A DNA stretch of 64,000 nucleotides from assembly GCF_003601925.1 (NCBI RefSeq), contig NZ_QZWH01000006.1, forward strand, positions 62,001 through 126,000, given 5' to 3'. This document shows positions 1-10,954 of this stretch, in pieces. Source of the DNA: Buttiauxella izardii. GTDB taxonomy: Bacteria; Pseudomonadota; Gammaproteobacteria; Enterobacterales; Enterobacteriaceae. Position numbers and translations under genes: made by a program. Every line of letters begins with the position of its first letter. Within the stretch, counting starts at the first letter, position 1. The notes below the pieces were generated by a model. It searched no databases and had not been told where the DNA came from. It worked only from the letters and a program-made list of their open reading frames with translations.

Positions 1-383
1 ACGAGTTGTTGACGGGAAAAACCGACGTGCTGGTGTGTGATGGCTTTGTCGGTAACGTCACCCTTAAGACGATGGAAGGGGTTGCCAGAATGTTCCTTTC
101 GCTTTTGAAATCTCAGGGCGAGGGGAAAAAAAGGTCGTGGTGGCTGATTATTTTGAAACATTGGTTACAAAAAAGCCTGAGCAGGCGATTCAGTCACCTC
201 AACCCCGACCAGTATAATGGCGCCTGTCTGTTAGGATTGCGCGGCACAGTGATTAAGAGTCACGGAGCGGCCAATCAGCGCGCGTTTGTTGTCGCGATTG
301 AACAGGCAGTGCAGGCGGTGGCGCGGCAAGTTCCAACCCGGATTGCTGCCCGCCTGGAATCTGTATTACCCAAGAGTGACTGA
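1..383 (+). CDS. plsX: PlsX, phosphate acyltransferase (3' part only)
   Basis: C-terminal ~127 residues of PlsX, which makes acyl-phosphate from acyl-ACP for phospholipid synthesis at the inner membrane. The gene starts upstream of the window; the reading frame begins at base 3. The motifs [16 protein letters not shown] and [17 protein letters not shown] are typical of the PlsX C-terminal half and very close to E. coli. It ends 5 bp before fabH, as in the E. coli plsX-fabH operon. Nothing unusual is seen. Confidence 0.95.
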   Translation, partial: ELLTGKTDVLVCDGFVGNVTLKTMEGVARMFLSLLKSQGEGKKRSWWLIILKHWLQKSLSRRFSHLNPDQYNGACLLGLRGTVIKSHGAANQRAFVVAIEQAVQAVARQVPTRIAARLESVLPKSD

Positions 384-388
384 CGTAC

Positions 389-1342
389 ATGTATACGAAG
401 ATTATTGGTACGGGCAGCTATCTGCCTGAACACGTGCGTACCAACGCCGACCTGGAAAAAATGGTGGATACTTCTGACGAGTGGATTGTCACCCGTACAG
501 GTATTCGTGAACGTCGAATTGCTGCACCGAATGAAACCGTGGCAACAATGGGTTTTGCTGCGGCAACGCGCGCCCTGGAAATGGCGGGTGTTGATAAGTC
601 TGAAATCGGGCTGATCATCGTTGCTACAACCTCTTCGACTCATGCATTCCCAAGTGCTGCCTGCCAGGTGCAGGGCATGTTGGGCATTAAAGGCTGCCCG
701 GCATTTGATGTCGCTGCGGCTTGCGCAGGTTTTACCTACGCATTAAGCATTGCCGATCAATATATGAAAAATGGCGCGGTAGATTACGCACTGGTCATTG
801 GTGCGGATGTCCTGGCGCGCACATTGGATCCAAACGATCGCGGCACAATTGTTATTTTTGGTGATGGTGCAGGTGCTGTGCTTCTCGGTAAAAGCGAAGA
901 GCCAGGCATTATTTCAACGCATCTTCACGCTGACGGTAGCTACGGCGAATTGCTGACGTTACCAAACCAGGACCGCCTGAATCCTGAGAATCCTTCTTAC
1001 CTGACCATGGCGGGTAACGAAGTCTTCAAAGTGGCAGTGACGGAACTTGCACACATTGTTGATGAAACCCTGGCGGCGAATAATCTGGATCGTTCCGATC
1101 TTGATTGGTTGGTCCCACATCAGGCTAACTTGCGTATTATCAGCGCGACAGCAAAGAAACTCGGTATGTCGCTTGATAACGTCGTGGTTACCCTTGATCG
1201 CCACGGTAACACCTCTGCGGCCTCTGTTCCGGCAGCGCTGGACGAAGCGGTTCGTGATGGACGCATTCAACGTGGTCAGTTGGTATTGCTCGAAGCCTTC
1301 GGCGGCGGCTTTACCTGGGGTTCAGCACTGGTTCGTTTTTGA
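389..1342 (+). CDS. fabH: FabH, beta-ketoacyl-ACP synthase III
   Basis: Condenses acetyl-CoA with malonyl-ACP to start fatty acid synthesis. 317 residues, the usual enterobacterial length. The catalytic triad is visible: Cys112 in [10 protein letters not shown], the His of VPHQAN and the Asn of HGNTSAA. The ATG lies 5 bp after the plsX stop, so it is probably translated from the same message. fabD follows 17 bp later. An ordinary housekeeping gene with no anomalies. Confidence 0.98.
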   Translation: MYTKIIGTGSYLPEHVRTNADLEKMVDTSDEWIVTRTGIRERRIAAPNETVATMGFAAATRALEMAGVDKSEIGLIIVATTSSTHAFPSAACQVQGMLGIKGCPAFDVAAACAGFTYALSIADQYMKNGAVDYALVIGADVLARTLDPNDRGTIVIFGDGAGAVLLGKSEEPGIISTHLHADGSYGELLTLPNQDRLNPENPSYLTMAGNEVFKVAVTELAHIVDETLAANNLDRSDLDWLVPHQANLRIISATAKKLGMSLDNVVVTLDRHGNTSAASVPAALDEAVRDGRIQRGQLVLLEAFGGGFTWGSALVRF

Positions 1343-1359
1343 TTATTAGGGATTTAACC

Positions 1360-2289
1360 ATGACTCAATTTGCTTTTGTTTTCCCAGGCCAGGGCTCGCA
1401 AGCAGTCGGTATGCTGGCAGAAATCGCAGCAGCTAACCCTGTTATTGAAGCGACCTTCCGTGAAGCTTCTGATGCTCTGGGCTATGATTTGTGGGCTTTG
1501 ACTCAACAAGGGCCAGCAGAAGAATTGAACAAAACCTGGCAGACACAGCCTGCTTTGCTGACAGCTTCTGTCGCATTGTGGCGTGTATGGCAGCAGCAGG
1601 GCGGCAAAACCCCTGCGCTGATGGCCGGTCACAGTCTGGGCGAATATTCTGCTCTGGTATGTGCAGGCGTGATTGATTTTGCCGACGCGGTGCGTCTGGT
1701 TGAATTACGCGGCAAATTGATGCAAGAAGCGGTTCCTGCAGGTACTGGTGCAATGTATGCCATCATCGGTCTTGATGATGCGTCTATTGCAAAAGCCTGT
1801 GAAGAAGCGGCTCAGGGCGAAGTGGTTTCTCCGGTGAACTTTAACTCACCAGGCCAGGTTGTGATTGCGGGCAACAAAGACGCTGTAGAGCGTGCGGGTG
1901 CAGCTTGTAAAGCCGCCGGTGCAAAACGTGCTCTGCCATTGCCTGTCAGTGTGCCATCACACTGTGCGCTGATGAAACCCGCAGCGGATAAACTTGCCGT
2001 CGCACTGGAAAATATTACGTTCAACGCGCCAACGGTTCCGGTTGTGAATAACGTTGACGTTAAGTGCGAGACATCACCAGAAGCTATTCGTAGCGCGCTG
2101 GTACGCCAACTGTACAGCCCAGTACAGTGGACCAAATCTGTAGAATTTATGGCAGCGCAGGGTGTGACCCAGTTGCTGGAAGTGGGGCCTGGTAAGGTAT
2201 TGACTGGCCTGACAAAACGTATTGTTGACACCCTGACCGCATCGGCGATTAACGAGCCGGTCGCATTGTCAGCGGCGCTAGAGCAATAA
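1360..2289 (+). CDS. fabD: FabD, malonyl-CoA:ACP transacylase
   Basis: Transfers malonyl from CoA to ACP, giving the chain-extension substrate. 309 residues starting MTQFAFVFPGQGSQ; an upstream in-frame start at 1339 would add seven residues not present in the E. coli protein, so ATG 1360 is preferred. The nucleophile is Ser92 in GHSLGE, and a His in VPSHCALM completes the usual dyad. fabG follows 14 bp later in the same cluster. Confidence 0.97.
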   Translation: MTQFAFVFPGQGSQAVGMLAEIAAANPVIEATFREASDALGYDLWALTQQGPAEELNKTWQTQPALLTASVALWRVWQQQGGKTPALMAGHSLGEYSALVCAGVIDFADAVRLVELRGKLMQEAVPAGTGAMYAIIGLDDASIAKACEEAAQGEVVSPVNFNSPGQVVIAGNKDAVERAGAACKAAGAKRALPLPVSVPSHCALMKPAADKLAVALENITFNAPTVPVVNNVDVKCETSPEAIRSALVRQLYSPVQWTKSVEFMAAQGVTQLLEVGPGKVLTGLTKRIVDTLTASAINEPVALSAALEQ

Positions 2290-2303
2290 GACGAGGGAAA
2301 CCC

Positions 2304-3038
2304 ATGAGTTTTGAAGGAAAAATTGCGCTGGTAACCGGCGCAAGCCGCGGTATCGGCCGCGCCATCGCGGAAACCTTAGTGGCCCGTGGTGCGAAAGTTA
2401 TCGGTACTGCGACCAGCGAAAGCGGTGCGCAGGCTATCAGTGATTATCTGGGCGATAACGGTAAAGGTTATATGCTGAATGTGACCGATCCGGCTTCAAT
2501 CGAAGCTGTGTTAGGAAATATTCGTGCAGAATTTGGCGAAGTCGATATTCTGGTTAATAATGCCGGTATCACTCGTGATAACCTGTTAATGCGCATGAAA
2601 GATGACGAGTGGAACGATATCATCGAAACCAACCTGTCATCAGTATTCCGTCTGTCAAAAGCGGTAATGCGCGCTATGATGAAAAAGCGTCATGGTCGTA
2701 TTATCACTATTGGTTCTGTGGTTGGTACCATGGGAAATGCTGGTCAGGCAAACTACGCTGCGGCGAAAGCGGGTCTGATCGGTTTCAGTAAATCACTGGC
2801 GCGTGAAGTTGCGTCACGTGGTATTACTGTAAACGTTGTTGCTCCGGGCTTTATTGAAACGGACATGACGCGTGCGCTTTCTGATGAACAGCGTGCGGGT
2901 ATACTGGCGGAAGTTCCAGCGGGTCGTTTAGGCGACGCAAAAGAAATCGCCAGTGCTGTTGCATTTTTAGCCTCTGACGAGGCAGGTTACATCTCTGGTG
3001 AAACCCTGCACGTCAATGGCGGAATGTATATGGTTTAA
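2304..3038 (+). CDS. fabG: FabG, 3-oxoacyl-ACP reductase
   Basis: NADPH-dependent reductase of the fatty acid elongation cycle, a short-chain dehydrogenase of 244 residues. The Rossmann motif TGASRGIG is at residues 11-18, NNAG near 85-88, and the catalytic set Ser138, Tyr151 and Lys155 is intact (YAAAK). A GAGGG ribosome site precedes the ATG. It forms one transcription unit with fabD; the following acpP also has its own promoter candidate. Confidence 0.98.
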   Translation: MSFEGKIALVTGASRGIGRAIAETLVARGAKVIGTATSESGAQAISDYLGDNGKGYMLNVTDPASIEAVLGNIRAEFGEVDILVNNAGITRDNLLMRMKDDEWNDIIETNLSSVFRLSKAVMRAMMKKRHGRIITIGSVVGTMGNAGQANYAAAKAGLIGFSKSLAREVASRGITVNVVAPGFIETDMTRALSDEQRAGILAEVPAGRLGDAKEIASAVAFLASDEAGYISGETLHVNGGMYMV

Positions 3039-3119
3039 CCACGATACAAAATATTTGCGTTATTTGGGCGAATGCCCGCAAAATAGCGTAAAATCGTGGT
3101 ATGACCTGCCGGGATTTAG

Positions 3120-3147
3120 TTGCATCTTTTTCAACATTTTATACACT
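3120..3147 (+). promoter_or_regulatory. Candidate sigma-70 promoter for acpP
   Basis: The 154-bp fabG-acpP gap holds TTGCAT (3120-3125), a 16-bp spacer and TACACT (3142-3147). A separate strong promoter would suit acpP, one of the most abundant proteins. The assignment rests on motif and position only; the neighbouring TTATAC could be the -10 instead. Confidence 0.45.
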
Positions 3148-3192
3148 ACGAAAACCATCGCGAAAGCGAGTTTTGATAGGAAATTTAAGAGT

Positions 3193-3429
3193 ATGAGCAC
3201 TATCGAAGAACGCGTTAAGAAAATTATCGGCGAACAATTGGGCGTTAAGCAGGAAGAAGTTATCAACTCCGCTTCCTTCGTAGAGGACCTGGGCGCTGAT
3301 TCTCTTGACACCGTTGAGCTGGTAATGGCTCTGGAAGAAGAGTTTGATACTGAGATTCCGGACGAAGAAGCTGAGAAAATCACCACCGTTCAGGCTGCCA
3401 TTGATTACATCAACGGTCACCAGGCGTAA
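3193..3429 (+). CDS. acpP: AcpP, acyl carrier protein
   Basis: 78-residue acidic carrier protein that holds growing acyl chains on phosphopantetheine. The attachment site is Ser37 in the motif DSLD. The ATG at 3193 is preceded by AAGAG. Upstream in-frame starts exist but would add residues not found in ACPs. Short, highly acidic and flanked by its own promoter candidate and a hairpin terminator, consistent with very high expression. Confidence 0.98.
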   Translation: MSTIEERVKKIIGEQLGVKQEEVINSASFVEDLGADSLDTVELVMALEEEFDTEIPDEEAEKITTVQAAIDYINGHQA

Positions 3430-3440
3430 GTGAACATCTC

Positions 3441-3468
3441 CAGGCGGTCATTCGACCGCCTGAGTTTT
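3441..3468 (+). terminator. Hairpin terminator after acpP
   Basis: Inverted repeat CAGGCGGTC-ATTC-GACCGCCTG followed by AGTTTTAT, 11 bp after the acpP stop. Probably partial, lowering fabF relative to acpP. Confidence 0.7.
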
Positions 3469-3489
3469 ATCTAATTGTCCCACTAGTAA

Positions 3490-4758
<1,269 letters not shown>

Positions 4759-4768
4759 GTCGTTATAT

Positions 4769-4795
4769 AAAGGGCTCGCTTGCGGGCCCTTTATA
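4769..4795 (+). terminator. Terminator of the fab cluster
   Basis: Hairpin with arms AAAGGGC and GCCCTTT about 10 bp after the fabF stop. Confidence 0.65.
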
Positions 4796-4870
4796 CATCT
4801 AAAGTTTCTCCCTCTTGCTGCAAATCCTTCGCACTGGCACTCTTAACTCACAGAACATTGAGGAATTGTT

Positions 4871-5671
4871 ATGTATTTAATCAATGGTGAGTGGACGGAG
4901 AATTTACCCGCAAACGATCGTGCCGTGCAGTTTGGTGATGGTTGTTTTACGACTGCGCGTATCAGCAATGGCGAGGTCAAATTTTTAGACCAGCATCTTA
5001 TCCGTTTACAGCAAGCCTGCGAAAAACTCCTTATTCCATTCGTCGAATGGTCATTGCTGAAAAGCGAGATGCTGCAATTAGCCGCGACGGAAAAGCTGGC
5101 CGTGCTGAAAGTTATCATTACGCGCGGCAGCGGCGGGCGAGGGTACAGTGCGGCGAATTGCCAGCAACCGACACGCCTGCTCACTGTTTCTGCTTATCCT
5201 TCTTTCTACCCACAATGGCGCGAACAGGGCATCACCCTGGTATTAAGTCCCATTCAACTGGGTATTAATCCGCAGCTTGCGGGCATTAAGCACCTCAATC
5301 GCCTCGAACAAGTGCTGATTCGTACGCATCTTGAACAGACGCTTGCGCAGGAAGCGCTGGTTCTTGACAGTGATGGGTGCCTTACGGAATGCTGTGCCGC
5401 GAATTTATTCTGGCGTAAAGGCACCCGGGTATTTACGCCCTATGTAGATAAATCTGGTGTGAATGGCACCATGCGCCAGCATATTATTGCCTGTCTTGCC
5501 GACTCACCGTGGCAAGTGACGCAAGTGCGAGAAAAATTAGACACGCTGGCACAGGCTGACGAAGTGCTAATTTGCAACGCATTAATGCCAGTTGTTCCTG
5601 TTAAACAAGCGGAAAACTGGCGATTTGAATCTCGTGAGCTTTATCAATTTTTAGCACCACTTTGTGAGTAA
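4871..5671 (+). CDS. pabC: PabC, aminodeoxychorismate lyase
   Basis: PLP enzyme of fold type IV that turns 4-amino-4-deoxychorismate into p-aminobenzoate and pyruvate for folate synthesis. 266 residues. The PLP lysine is Lys140 in [11 protein letters not shown]; the motif [10 protein letters not shown] also fits PabC. A TTGAGGAATTGTT leader gives the ribosome site. The gene runs to 10 bp before mltG, as in E. coli, and heads a pabC-mltG-tmk-holB-ycfH run. Confidence 0.96.
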   Translation: MYLINGEWTENLPANDRAVQFGDGCFTTARISNGEVKFLDQHLIRLQQACEKLLIPFVEWSLLKSEMLQLAATEKLAVLKVIITRGSGGRGYSAANCQQPTRLLTVSAYPSFYPQWREQGITLVLSPIQLGINPQLAGIKHLNRLEQVLIRTHLEQTLAQEALVLDSDGCLTECCAANLFWRKGTRVFTPYVDKSGVNGTMRQHIIACLADSPWQVTQVREKLDTLAQADEVLICNALMPVVPVKQAENWRFESRELYQFLAPLCE

Positions 5672-5681
5672 CCGATTAACG

Positions 5682-6704
5682 ATGAAAAAGATGCTCCGTT
5701 TCTTTCTGCTGCTGTTAGTGGTGTTGGGTATTGCGGCAGGCGTTGGCTTTTATAAAGTCCGCCAGCTTGCCAACAGCCATTTGACCATCCAACAAGAAAC
5801 CATATTCACCCTTAAAGCAGGCACCGGCCGGCTGGCGTTAGGGAAGCAATTATATGAAGAAAAGCTGCTCAATCGCCCACGAGTCTTCCAGTGGTTGCTG
5901 AAAATTGAGCCGGATCTTGCCAGGTTTAAAGCGGGCACTTATCGCTTCACGCCGCAAATGACCGTGCGCGATATGCTCAAACTACTCGCCAGCGGTAAAG
6001 AAGCGCAGTTCCCAATCCGTTTTGTTGAAGGCACTCGTCTGAGCGACTGGTTGAAACAACTGCGCGAAGCACCATACATTCAGCACACGCTAAAAGATGA
6101 CAGCTATGCCACCGTTGCCGAAGTTTTGAAATTCGAGCATCCGGAATGGGTCGAAGGCTGGTTCTTCCCGGATACCTGGTTGTACACCGCGAATACCACT
6201 GACGTTGCGTTGCTCAAACGCGCCCATGAGCGAATGGTCAAAGCGGTACAAACGGCGTGGGATAGCAAAAAAGACGGCCTGCCATACAAAACGCCAAACG
6301 ATTTGGTCACCATGGCCTCGATCATCGAGAAAGAGACGGCGGTTGCTGCAGAACGTGACCAGGTGGCATCGGTGTTCATTAACCGTCTGCGTATCGGCAT
6401 GCGTTTGCAAACCGATCCGACGGTAATTTACGGCATGGGCGAAAGCTATAATGGTAAGCTGTCGCGCAAAGATCTGGAAACCCCGACGCCGTACAACACC
6501 TATGTGATTAGCGGTATGCCACCGGGGCCAATTGCTATTCCTGGTGATGCGTCGTTAAAGGCGGCGGCTAATCCTGCAAAAACGCCTTATCTCTATTTCG
6601 TTGCGGATGGAAAGGGCGGACACACATTTAATACCAACCTTGCAGCCCACAATCAGGCTGTGCAGGTCTATATCAAAGCGTTGAAGGACAAGAATGGTCA
6701 GTAA
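5682..6704 (+). CDS. mltG: MltG, endolytic murein transglycosylase
   Basis: Inner-membrane enzyme that cuts nascent glycan strands and is thought to set their length. 340 residues from ATG 5682 (MKKMLRFF), matching the family. A GTG at 5664 overlapping pabC would add six residues and is less likely. One transmembrane segment is at about 5-23, then a periplasmic LysM-like part and the YceG domain with catalytic Glu218 in SIIEKETA. It overlaps tmk by 11 bp, so the two are probably translationally coupled. Confidence 0.96.
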   Translation: MKKMLRFFLLLLVVLGIAAGVGFYKVRQLANSHLTIQQETIFTLKAGTGRLALGKQLYEEKLLNRPRVFQWLLKIEPDLARFKAGTYRFTPQMTVRDMLKLLASGKEAQFPIRFVEGTRLSDWLKQLREAPYIQHTLKDDSYATVAEVLKFEHPEWVEGWFFPDTWLYTANTTDVALLKRAHERMVKAVQTAWDSKKDGLPYKTPNDLVTMASIIEKETAVAAERDQVASVFINRLRIGMRLQTDPTVIYGMGESYNGKLSRKDLETPTPYNTYVISGMPPGPIAIPGDASLKAAANPAKTPYLYFVADGKGGHTFNTNLAAHNQAVQVYIKALKDKNGQ

Positions 6705-7332
6705 ATTTATCGTCATCGAAGGGCTCGAAGGAGCAGGGAAAACTAACGCGCATAACGTGGTGGTTGCGACCTTAAAAGAGCTGGGCGTCACCGATCTGGT
6801 GTTCACGCGTGAACCTGGCGGCACTCCGCTGGCAGAAAGATTGCGCGAACTGACGCTGAACAACAAAGGTATCGGTGATGAAATCGTAACCGATAAAGCC
6901 GAAGTGCTGATGTTCTACGCAGCACGTGTGCAGTTAGTGGAAACAGTCATCAAACCGGCGCTGGAACGCGGCGCGTGGGTGATTGGCGATCGTCATGACC
7001 TCTCGACTCAGGCCTATCAGGGCGGCGGTCGTTGTATCGATCAGCAATTACTGATGGCGCTGCGTAATACCGTGCTCGGTGATTTCTACCCGGACTTGAC
7101 GATTTATCTCGATGTGACGCCGGAAGTTGGCCTGAAGCGCGCCCGTGCGCGTGGTGAACTTGACCGCATTGAGCAGGAATCTATCGACTTCTTTAACCGC
7201 ACTCGTGCGCGTTACCTCGAACTTGCCGCCGCTGACAGCCGTATCCGCACGATTGATGCAACACAGACGCTGGATGCCGTTTCACAAGACGTGCGTAATG
7301 CCGTTCTGGAATGGGCTAAGGGGCTGGCGTAA
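6694..7332 (+). CDS. tmk: Tmk, thymidylate kinase
   Basis: Phosphorylates dTMP to dTDP. 212 residues with P-loop GLEGAGKT, the [15 protein letters not shown] substrate loop and the [10 protein letters not shown] lid region of the E. coli-type enzyme. In the P-loop the residue after GKT is Asn and the next basic residue is His, where E. coli has Thr and Arg; each is one base change, and the core GxxxxGKT is intact. It overlaps mltG at its start and holB at its stop (TAATG). Confidence 0.96.
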   Translation: MVSKFIVIEGLEGAGKTNAHNVVVATLKELGVTDLVFTREPGGTPLAERLRELTLNNKGIGDEIVTDKAEVLMFYAARVQLVETVIKPALERGAWVIGDRHDLSTQAYQGGGRCIDQQLLMALRNTVLGDFYPDLTIYLDVTPEVGLKRARARGELDRIEQESIDFFNRTRARYLELAAADSRIRTIDATQTLDAVSQDVRNAVLEWAKGLA

Positions 7333-8339
7333 TGAAATGGTATCCATGGTTACGCGCACCTTTTGAGCAAATCCTCAGCCAGTATCAGGCTGGGCGCGGG
7401 CACCATGCGTTACTGCTTCACTCGTTATCCGGCATGGGAGATGACGCGCTAATTTACGCACTCACGCGCTGGATAATGTGCCAGACGCCGCAAGGTAATA
7501 AAAGCTGTGGTCAATGCCGTAGTTGCCAGTTAATGCAGGCTGGCACACATCCTGACAGCTATATCGTTGCGCCGGAAAAAGGTAAATCGAGCCTCGGCAT
7601 TGATGCTATCCGCGAAATTACTGAGAAGCTTTACAGCCACGCCCAGCAGGGCGGGGCGAAAGTCGTCTGGCTGGAAGATGCAGGCTTGCTCACTGAAGCG
7701 GCGGCGAATGCTTTACTAAAAACGCTCGAAGAACCGCCAGCTAACACCTGGTTTTTCCTCGGTTGCCGCGAACCGGCGCGTTTACCCGCCACTTTACGCA
7801 GCCGTTGCCTGTACTGGTATTTAACGCCGCCTGACGAAACTTTTGCCCTGGCCTGGCTGGCCCGTGAAATATCGCTCGATAGCGCACAGCTTCGTGCGGC
7901 ATTGCGCTTGAGTTCTGGCGCTCCGGCTGGCGCGTTGGCATTGTTGCAACCTGAGTCGTGGAAACATCGCCAACTGTTGTGCGACAAACTTAACGAAGCC
8001 TGCGCGACAAAAAATATGCTGGCGTTCCTGCCCGCATTAAATAGCGACGATGCCGCCGTTCGTGTCCATTGGTTATGTTCGCTGTTGGTTGATGCACTCA
8101 AATGGCAGCAAGGCGCGAAATCCTGGCTGACGAATGACGATCAACACGCTCTGGTGGCAAATCTGGCTAACAGCGCGACACCTGCCATGCTGCAAGCTAT
8201 CCTTCATAATTGGTTTAATTGTCGCGAATCGCTGCTGAGTGTCGTGGGCGTGAACCGCGAATTATTGCTAACTGAACAATTACTCACCTGGGAGCGCGTT
8301 ATGCAACCCGGTGCAGTCCTTCCGACCTTCCATCTTTAA
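7332..8339 (+). CDS. holB: HolB, DNA polymerase III delta' subunit
   Basis: Subunit of the clamp loader that places the beta sliding clamp on DNA. 335 residues, an AAA+ fold without a working Walker A (SLSGMGDDAL in its place), as is normal for delta'. A zinc cluster is seen in the CGQCRSC region, and SRC is the remnant arginine-finger motif in LRSRCLYW. The start overlaps the tmk stop by one base, so translation is coupled. Confidence 0.97.
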   Translation: MKWYPWLRAPFEQILSQYQAGRGHHALLLHSLSGMGDDALIYALTRWIMCQTPQGNKSCGQCRSCQLMQAGTHPDSYIVAPEKGKSSLGIDAIREITEKLYSHAQQGGAKVVWLEDAGLLTEAAANALLKTLEEPPANTWFFLGCREPARLPATLRSRCLYWYLTPPDETFALAWLAREISLDSAQLRAALRLSSGAPAGALALLQPESWKHRQLLCDKLNEACATKNMLAFLPALNSDDAAVRVHWLCSLLVDALKWQQGAKSWLTNDDQHALVANLANSATPAMLQAILHNWFNCRESLLSVVGVNRELLLTEQLLTWERVMQPGAVLPTFHL

Positions 8340-8349
8340 GAGTATCTGT

Positions 8350-9144
8350 ATGTTCCTCGTTGACTCACATTGCCATCTCGATGGTCTCGATTATCAATCC
8401 CTGCATAAAAGCGTGGATGACGTTCTGGAAAAAGCTGCCGCGCGTGATGTGAAATTCTGCCTTGCCGTTGCGACAACGCTTGAGGGTTATCGCAACATGC
8501 GCCAGTTGGTGGGTGAGCGTAATAACGTGGCGTATTCGTGCGGCGTCCATCCGCTCAATCAAGCCGAAGATTATGACGTTGAGGAACTTCGCCGTCTGGC
8601 CGCCGATCCGGGCGTGGTCGCGATGGGTGAAACAGGGTTGGATTACTTCTACACACCGGAAACCAAGCCGCGCCAGCAGGAATCGTTCCGCCATCACATC
8701 CAGATTGGTCGCGAACTCAACAAGCCCGTGATCGTACATACCCGTGATGCCCGCGCCGATACGCTGTCGATTCTGCAAGAAGAGAAAGTGACAGACTGTG
8801 GTGGGGTACTACACTGTTTTACTGAAGACACAGAAACTGCTGGAAAATTGCTCGATATGGGCTTTTATATCTCTTTCTCCGGCATTCTGACCTTCCGTAA
8901 TGCGGATCAGTTACGGGATGCAGCGCGTTATGTGCCACTGGATCGCATATTGGTAGAGACAGATTCTCCCTATCTTGCGCCAGTGCCACACCGTGGTAAG
9001 GAAAACCAACCGGCAATGACGCGCGACGTAGCCGAATATATGGCGGTACTGAAAGGGGTTTCTCTTGAGGAATTGGCTGTCGCGACGACCAAAAACTTCG
9101 CCACTTTGTTCCATATTCCTGACTCCCGCTTGCAATCTGCCTGA
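8350..9144 (+). CDS. ycfH: YcfH, TatD-family metal-dependent hydrolase
   Basis: Predicted metal-dependent deoxyribonuclease or hydrolase of the TatD family; the substrate of YcfH itself is not firmly known. 264 residues from ATG 8350. Metal ligands of the TIM-barrel amidohydrolase fold are visible: DSHCHLD at the N-terminus, GETGLDY, VIVHTRDA, LHCFTE and ETDSPYL. It starts 10 bp after holB and closes this gene run; a hairpin lies about 50 bp downstream. Confidence 0.94.
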   Translation: MFLVDSHCHLDGLDYQSLHKSVDDVLEKAAARDVKFCLAVATTLEGYRNMRQLVGERNNVAYSCGVHPLNQAEDYDVEELRRLAADPGVVAMGETGLDYFYTPETKPRQQESFRHHIQIGRELNKPVIVHTRDARADTLSILQEEKVTDCGGVLHCFTEDTETAGKLLDMGFYISFSGILTFRNADQLRDAARYVPLDRILVETDSPYLAPVPHRGKENQPAMTRDVAEYMAVLKGVSLEELAVATTKNFATLFHIPDSRLQSA

Positions 9145-9194
9145 TAATTCAGACTTATTTTAAAGCTCGTAATTAATTATCGAAGCGAGTAAAG

Positions 9195-9230
9195 TGCACC
9201 GCCACAAAAAGGGCGGTGCAGGCTATTTTC
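9195..9230 (+). terminator. Terminator after ycfH
   Basis: Perfect 9-bp arms TGCACCGCC and GGCGGTGCA with a short A-rich loop, followed by GGCTATTTTC. It separates the holB-ycfH unit from the ptsG control region. Confidence 0.65.
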
Positions 9231-9291
9231 GTAACATTTAGACACTCATAATGTAAACTTATGAAAGTTTTTCATATAGGCTTTGGATAAA

Positions 9292-9307
9292 TGTGATAGC
9301 CGTCAAA
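9292..9307 (+). promoter_or_regulatory. CRP site of the ptsG promoter
   Basis: TGTGATAGCCGTCAAA matches the CRP consensus in the left half and partly in the right, and matches the E. coli ptsG site in sequence and place. cAMP-CRP activates ptsG. Confidence 0.7.
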
Positions 9308-9320
9308 CAAACTTTTGTCG

Positions 9321-9345
9321 ATTTATTTTACTCTGCGTAATAAAT
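9321..9345 (+). promoter_or_regulatory. Mlc operator of ptsG
   Basis: The AT-rich imperfect palindrome around TTTACTCTGCGTAATAAA is the Mlc-binding sequence known from the E. coli ptsG P1 promoter. Mlc represses ptsG when glucose is absent. Confidence 0.65.
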
Positions 9346-9424
9346 CAAAAGGCACTTAGATGCCTGTTAATGGACTGGATCTCCCCCCAGTCCGATGCGC
9401 ATAACGCGTAAAAAAAAGCACAAA

Positions 9425-9445
9425 TACTCAGGAGCACTCTCAATT
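9425..9445 (+). promoter_or_regulatory. SgrS pairing site over the ptsG ribosome site
   Basis: ACTCAGGAGCACTCTCAATT just before the ATG is conserved with E. coli, where the small RNA SgrS pairs here with Hfq to block translation under glucose-phosphate stress. The sgrS gene is not in this window. Confidence 0.6.
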
Positions 9446-10879
9446 ATGTTTAAGAATGCATTTGCTAACCTGCAAAAGGTGGGTAAATCGCTGATGTTGC
9501 CAGTATCCGTACTGCCTATCGCAGGTATCCTGCTGGGCGTCGGTTCTGCAAACTTCAGCTGGCTGCCAGCAGTGGTTTCTCATGTTATGGCGGAGGCGGG
9601 CGGTTCAGTATTCGCCAACATGCCGCTGATCTTTGCTATCGGTGTGGCATTAGGCTTCACAAATAACGATGGCGTTTCTGCATTAGCCTCTGTGGTTGCC
9701 TACGGCATCATGGTTAAAACCATGGCAGTCGTTGCACCGCTGGTTCTGCATTTACCTGCTGAAGAGATCGCATCAAAACACCTGGCTGATACCGGTGTTC
9801 TGGGCGGTATTATCTCGGGTGCCATTGCAGCCTACATGTTTAACCGTTTCTACCGCATCAAGCTGCCAGAATACCTGGGCTTCTTCGCTGGTAAACGTTT
9901 CGTGCCGATCATCTCTGGTCTGGCTGCGATCTTCATGGGCGTTGTGCTGTCCTTCATCTGGCCTCCAATCGGTACGGCTATCCAGACCTTCTCACAGTGG
10001 GCTGCTTACCAGAACCCGGTTGTGGCATTCGGCATCTACGGTTTCGTAGAGCGCTGCCTGGTACCGTTCGGTCTGCACCACATCTGGAACGTTCCATTCC
10101 AGATGCAAATTGGTGAATACACCAACGCTGCAGGTCAGGTATTCCACGGCGATATCCCACGTTACATGGCAGGCGACCCAACTGCGGGCAAACTGTCTGG
10201 TGGCTTCCTGTTTAAAATGTACGGTCTGCCTGCTGCTGCTATCGCAATCTGGCACTCAGCGAAACCTGAGAACCGTGCAAAAGTCGGCGGTATCATGATC
10301 TCCGCTGCACTGACCTCGTTCCTGACCGGTATTACCGAGCCAATCGAGTTCTCCTTCATGTTCGTTGCTCCAATCCTGTACATCATCCACGCGGTGTTGG
10401 CAGGCCTGGCGTTCCCAATATGTATCCTTCTGGGTATGCGTGACGGTACTTCCTTCTCTCACGGTCTGATTGACTTCATCGTGTTGAGCGGAAACAGCAG
10501 CAAACTGTGGTTGTTCCCAATCGTAGGCCTGTGCTACGCAGCGATTTACTACACCGTGTTCCGCGTGCTGATTAAAGCACTTGACCTGAAAACTCCAGGT
10601 CGTGAAGACGCGACTTCAGAGACGACAACCACTTCCACAAGCGAAATGGCTCCAGCTCTGGTAAGCGCGTTCGGCGGTAAAGAAAACATCACTAACCTGG
10701 ATGCGTGTATTACCCGTCTGCGTGTTAGCGTGGCCGACATTTCTAAAGTCGACCAGGCTGGCCTGAAGAAATTGGGTGCAGCAGGTGTAGTCGTAGCTGG
10801 TTCAGGTGTTCAGGCAATCTTCGGTACTAAATCCGATAACCTGAAAACTGAAATGGATGAGTGGATCCGTAACAGCTAA
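9446..10879 (+). CDS. ptsG: PtsG, glucose-specific PTS enzyme IICB
   Basis: Imports glucose and phosphorylates it to glucose-6-phosphate. 477 residues from ATG 9446; upstream in-frame residues lie in the leader. The N-terminal IIC domain is a multi-helix membrane channel (to about residue 390). A Thr/Ser-rich linker ([11 protein letters not shown]) joins the cytoplasmic IIB domain with the phosphorylated Cys in the motif LDACITRLR. It is a single-gene unit with CRP, Mlc and SgrS sites upstream and a strong terminator. Confidence 0.97.
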   Translation: MFKNAFANLQKVGKSLMLPVSVLPIAGILLGVGSANFSWLPAVVSHVMAEAGGSVFANMPLIFAIGVALGFTNNDGVSALASVVAYGIMVKTMAVVAPLVLHLPAEEIASKHLADTGVLGGIISGAIAAYMFNRFYRIKLPEYLGFFAGKRFVPIISGLAAIFMGVVLSFIWPPIGTAIQTFSQWAAYQNPVVAFGIYGFVERCLVPFGLHHIWNVPFQMQIGEYTNAAGQVFHGDIPRYMAGDPTAGKLSGGFLFKMYGLPAAAIAIWHSAKPENRAKVGGIMISAALTSFLTGITEPIEFSFMFVAPILYIIHAVLAGLAFPICILLGMRDGTSFSHGLIDFIVLSGNSSKLWLFPIVGLCYAAIYYTVFRVLIKALDLKTPGREDATSETTTTSTSEMAPALVSAFGGKENITNLDACITRLRVSVADISKVDQAGLKKLGAAGVVVAGSGVQAIFGTKSDNLKTEMDEWIRNS

Positions 10880-10899
10880 AAAGTAGTTGGGGAGAACTA

Positions 10900-10926
10900 A
10901 AGGAGGCCATTGGCCTCCTTTTTTTA
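10900..10926 (+). terminator. Terminator of ptsG
   Basis: AAGGAGGCC-ATT-GGCCTCCTT followed by seven T residues, 20 bp after the stop. Fits a strong intrinsic terminator. Confidence 0.9.
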
Positions 10927-10954
10927 TTGCCGAAATTTAGGTTTTGTAGACGAG

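Noticed and set aside
6-383. A complete gene starting at base 6
   Set aside because: The sequence is the C-terminal part of PlsX; the frame continues to the window edge, so the apparent start is an internal Leu codon.
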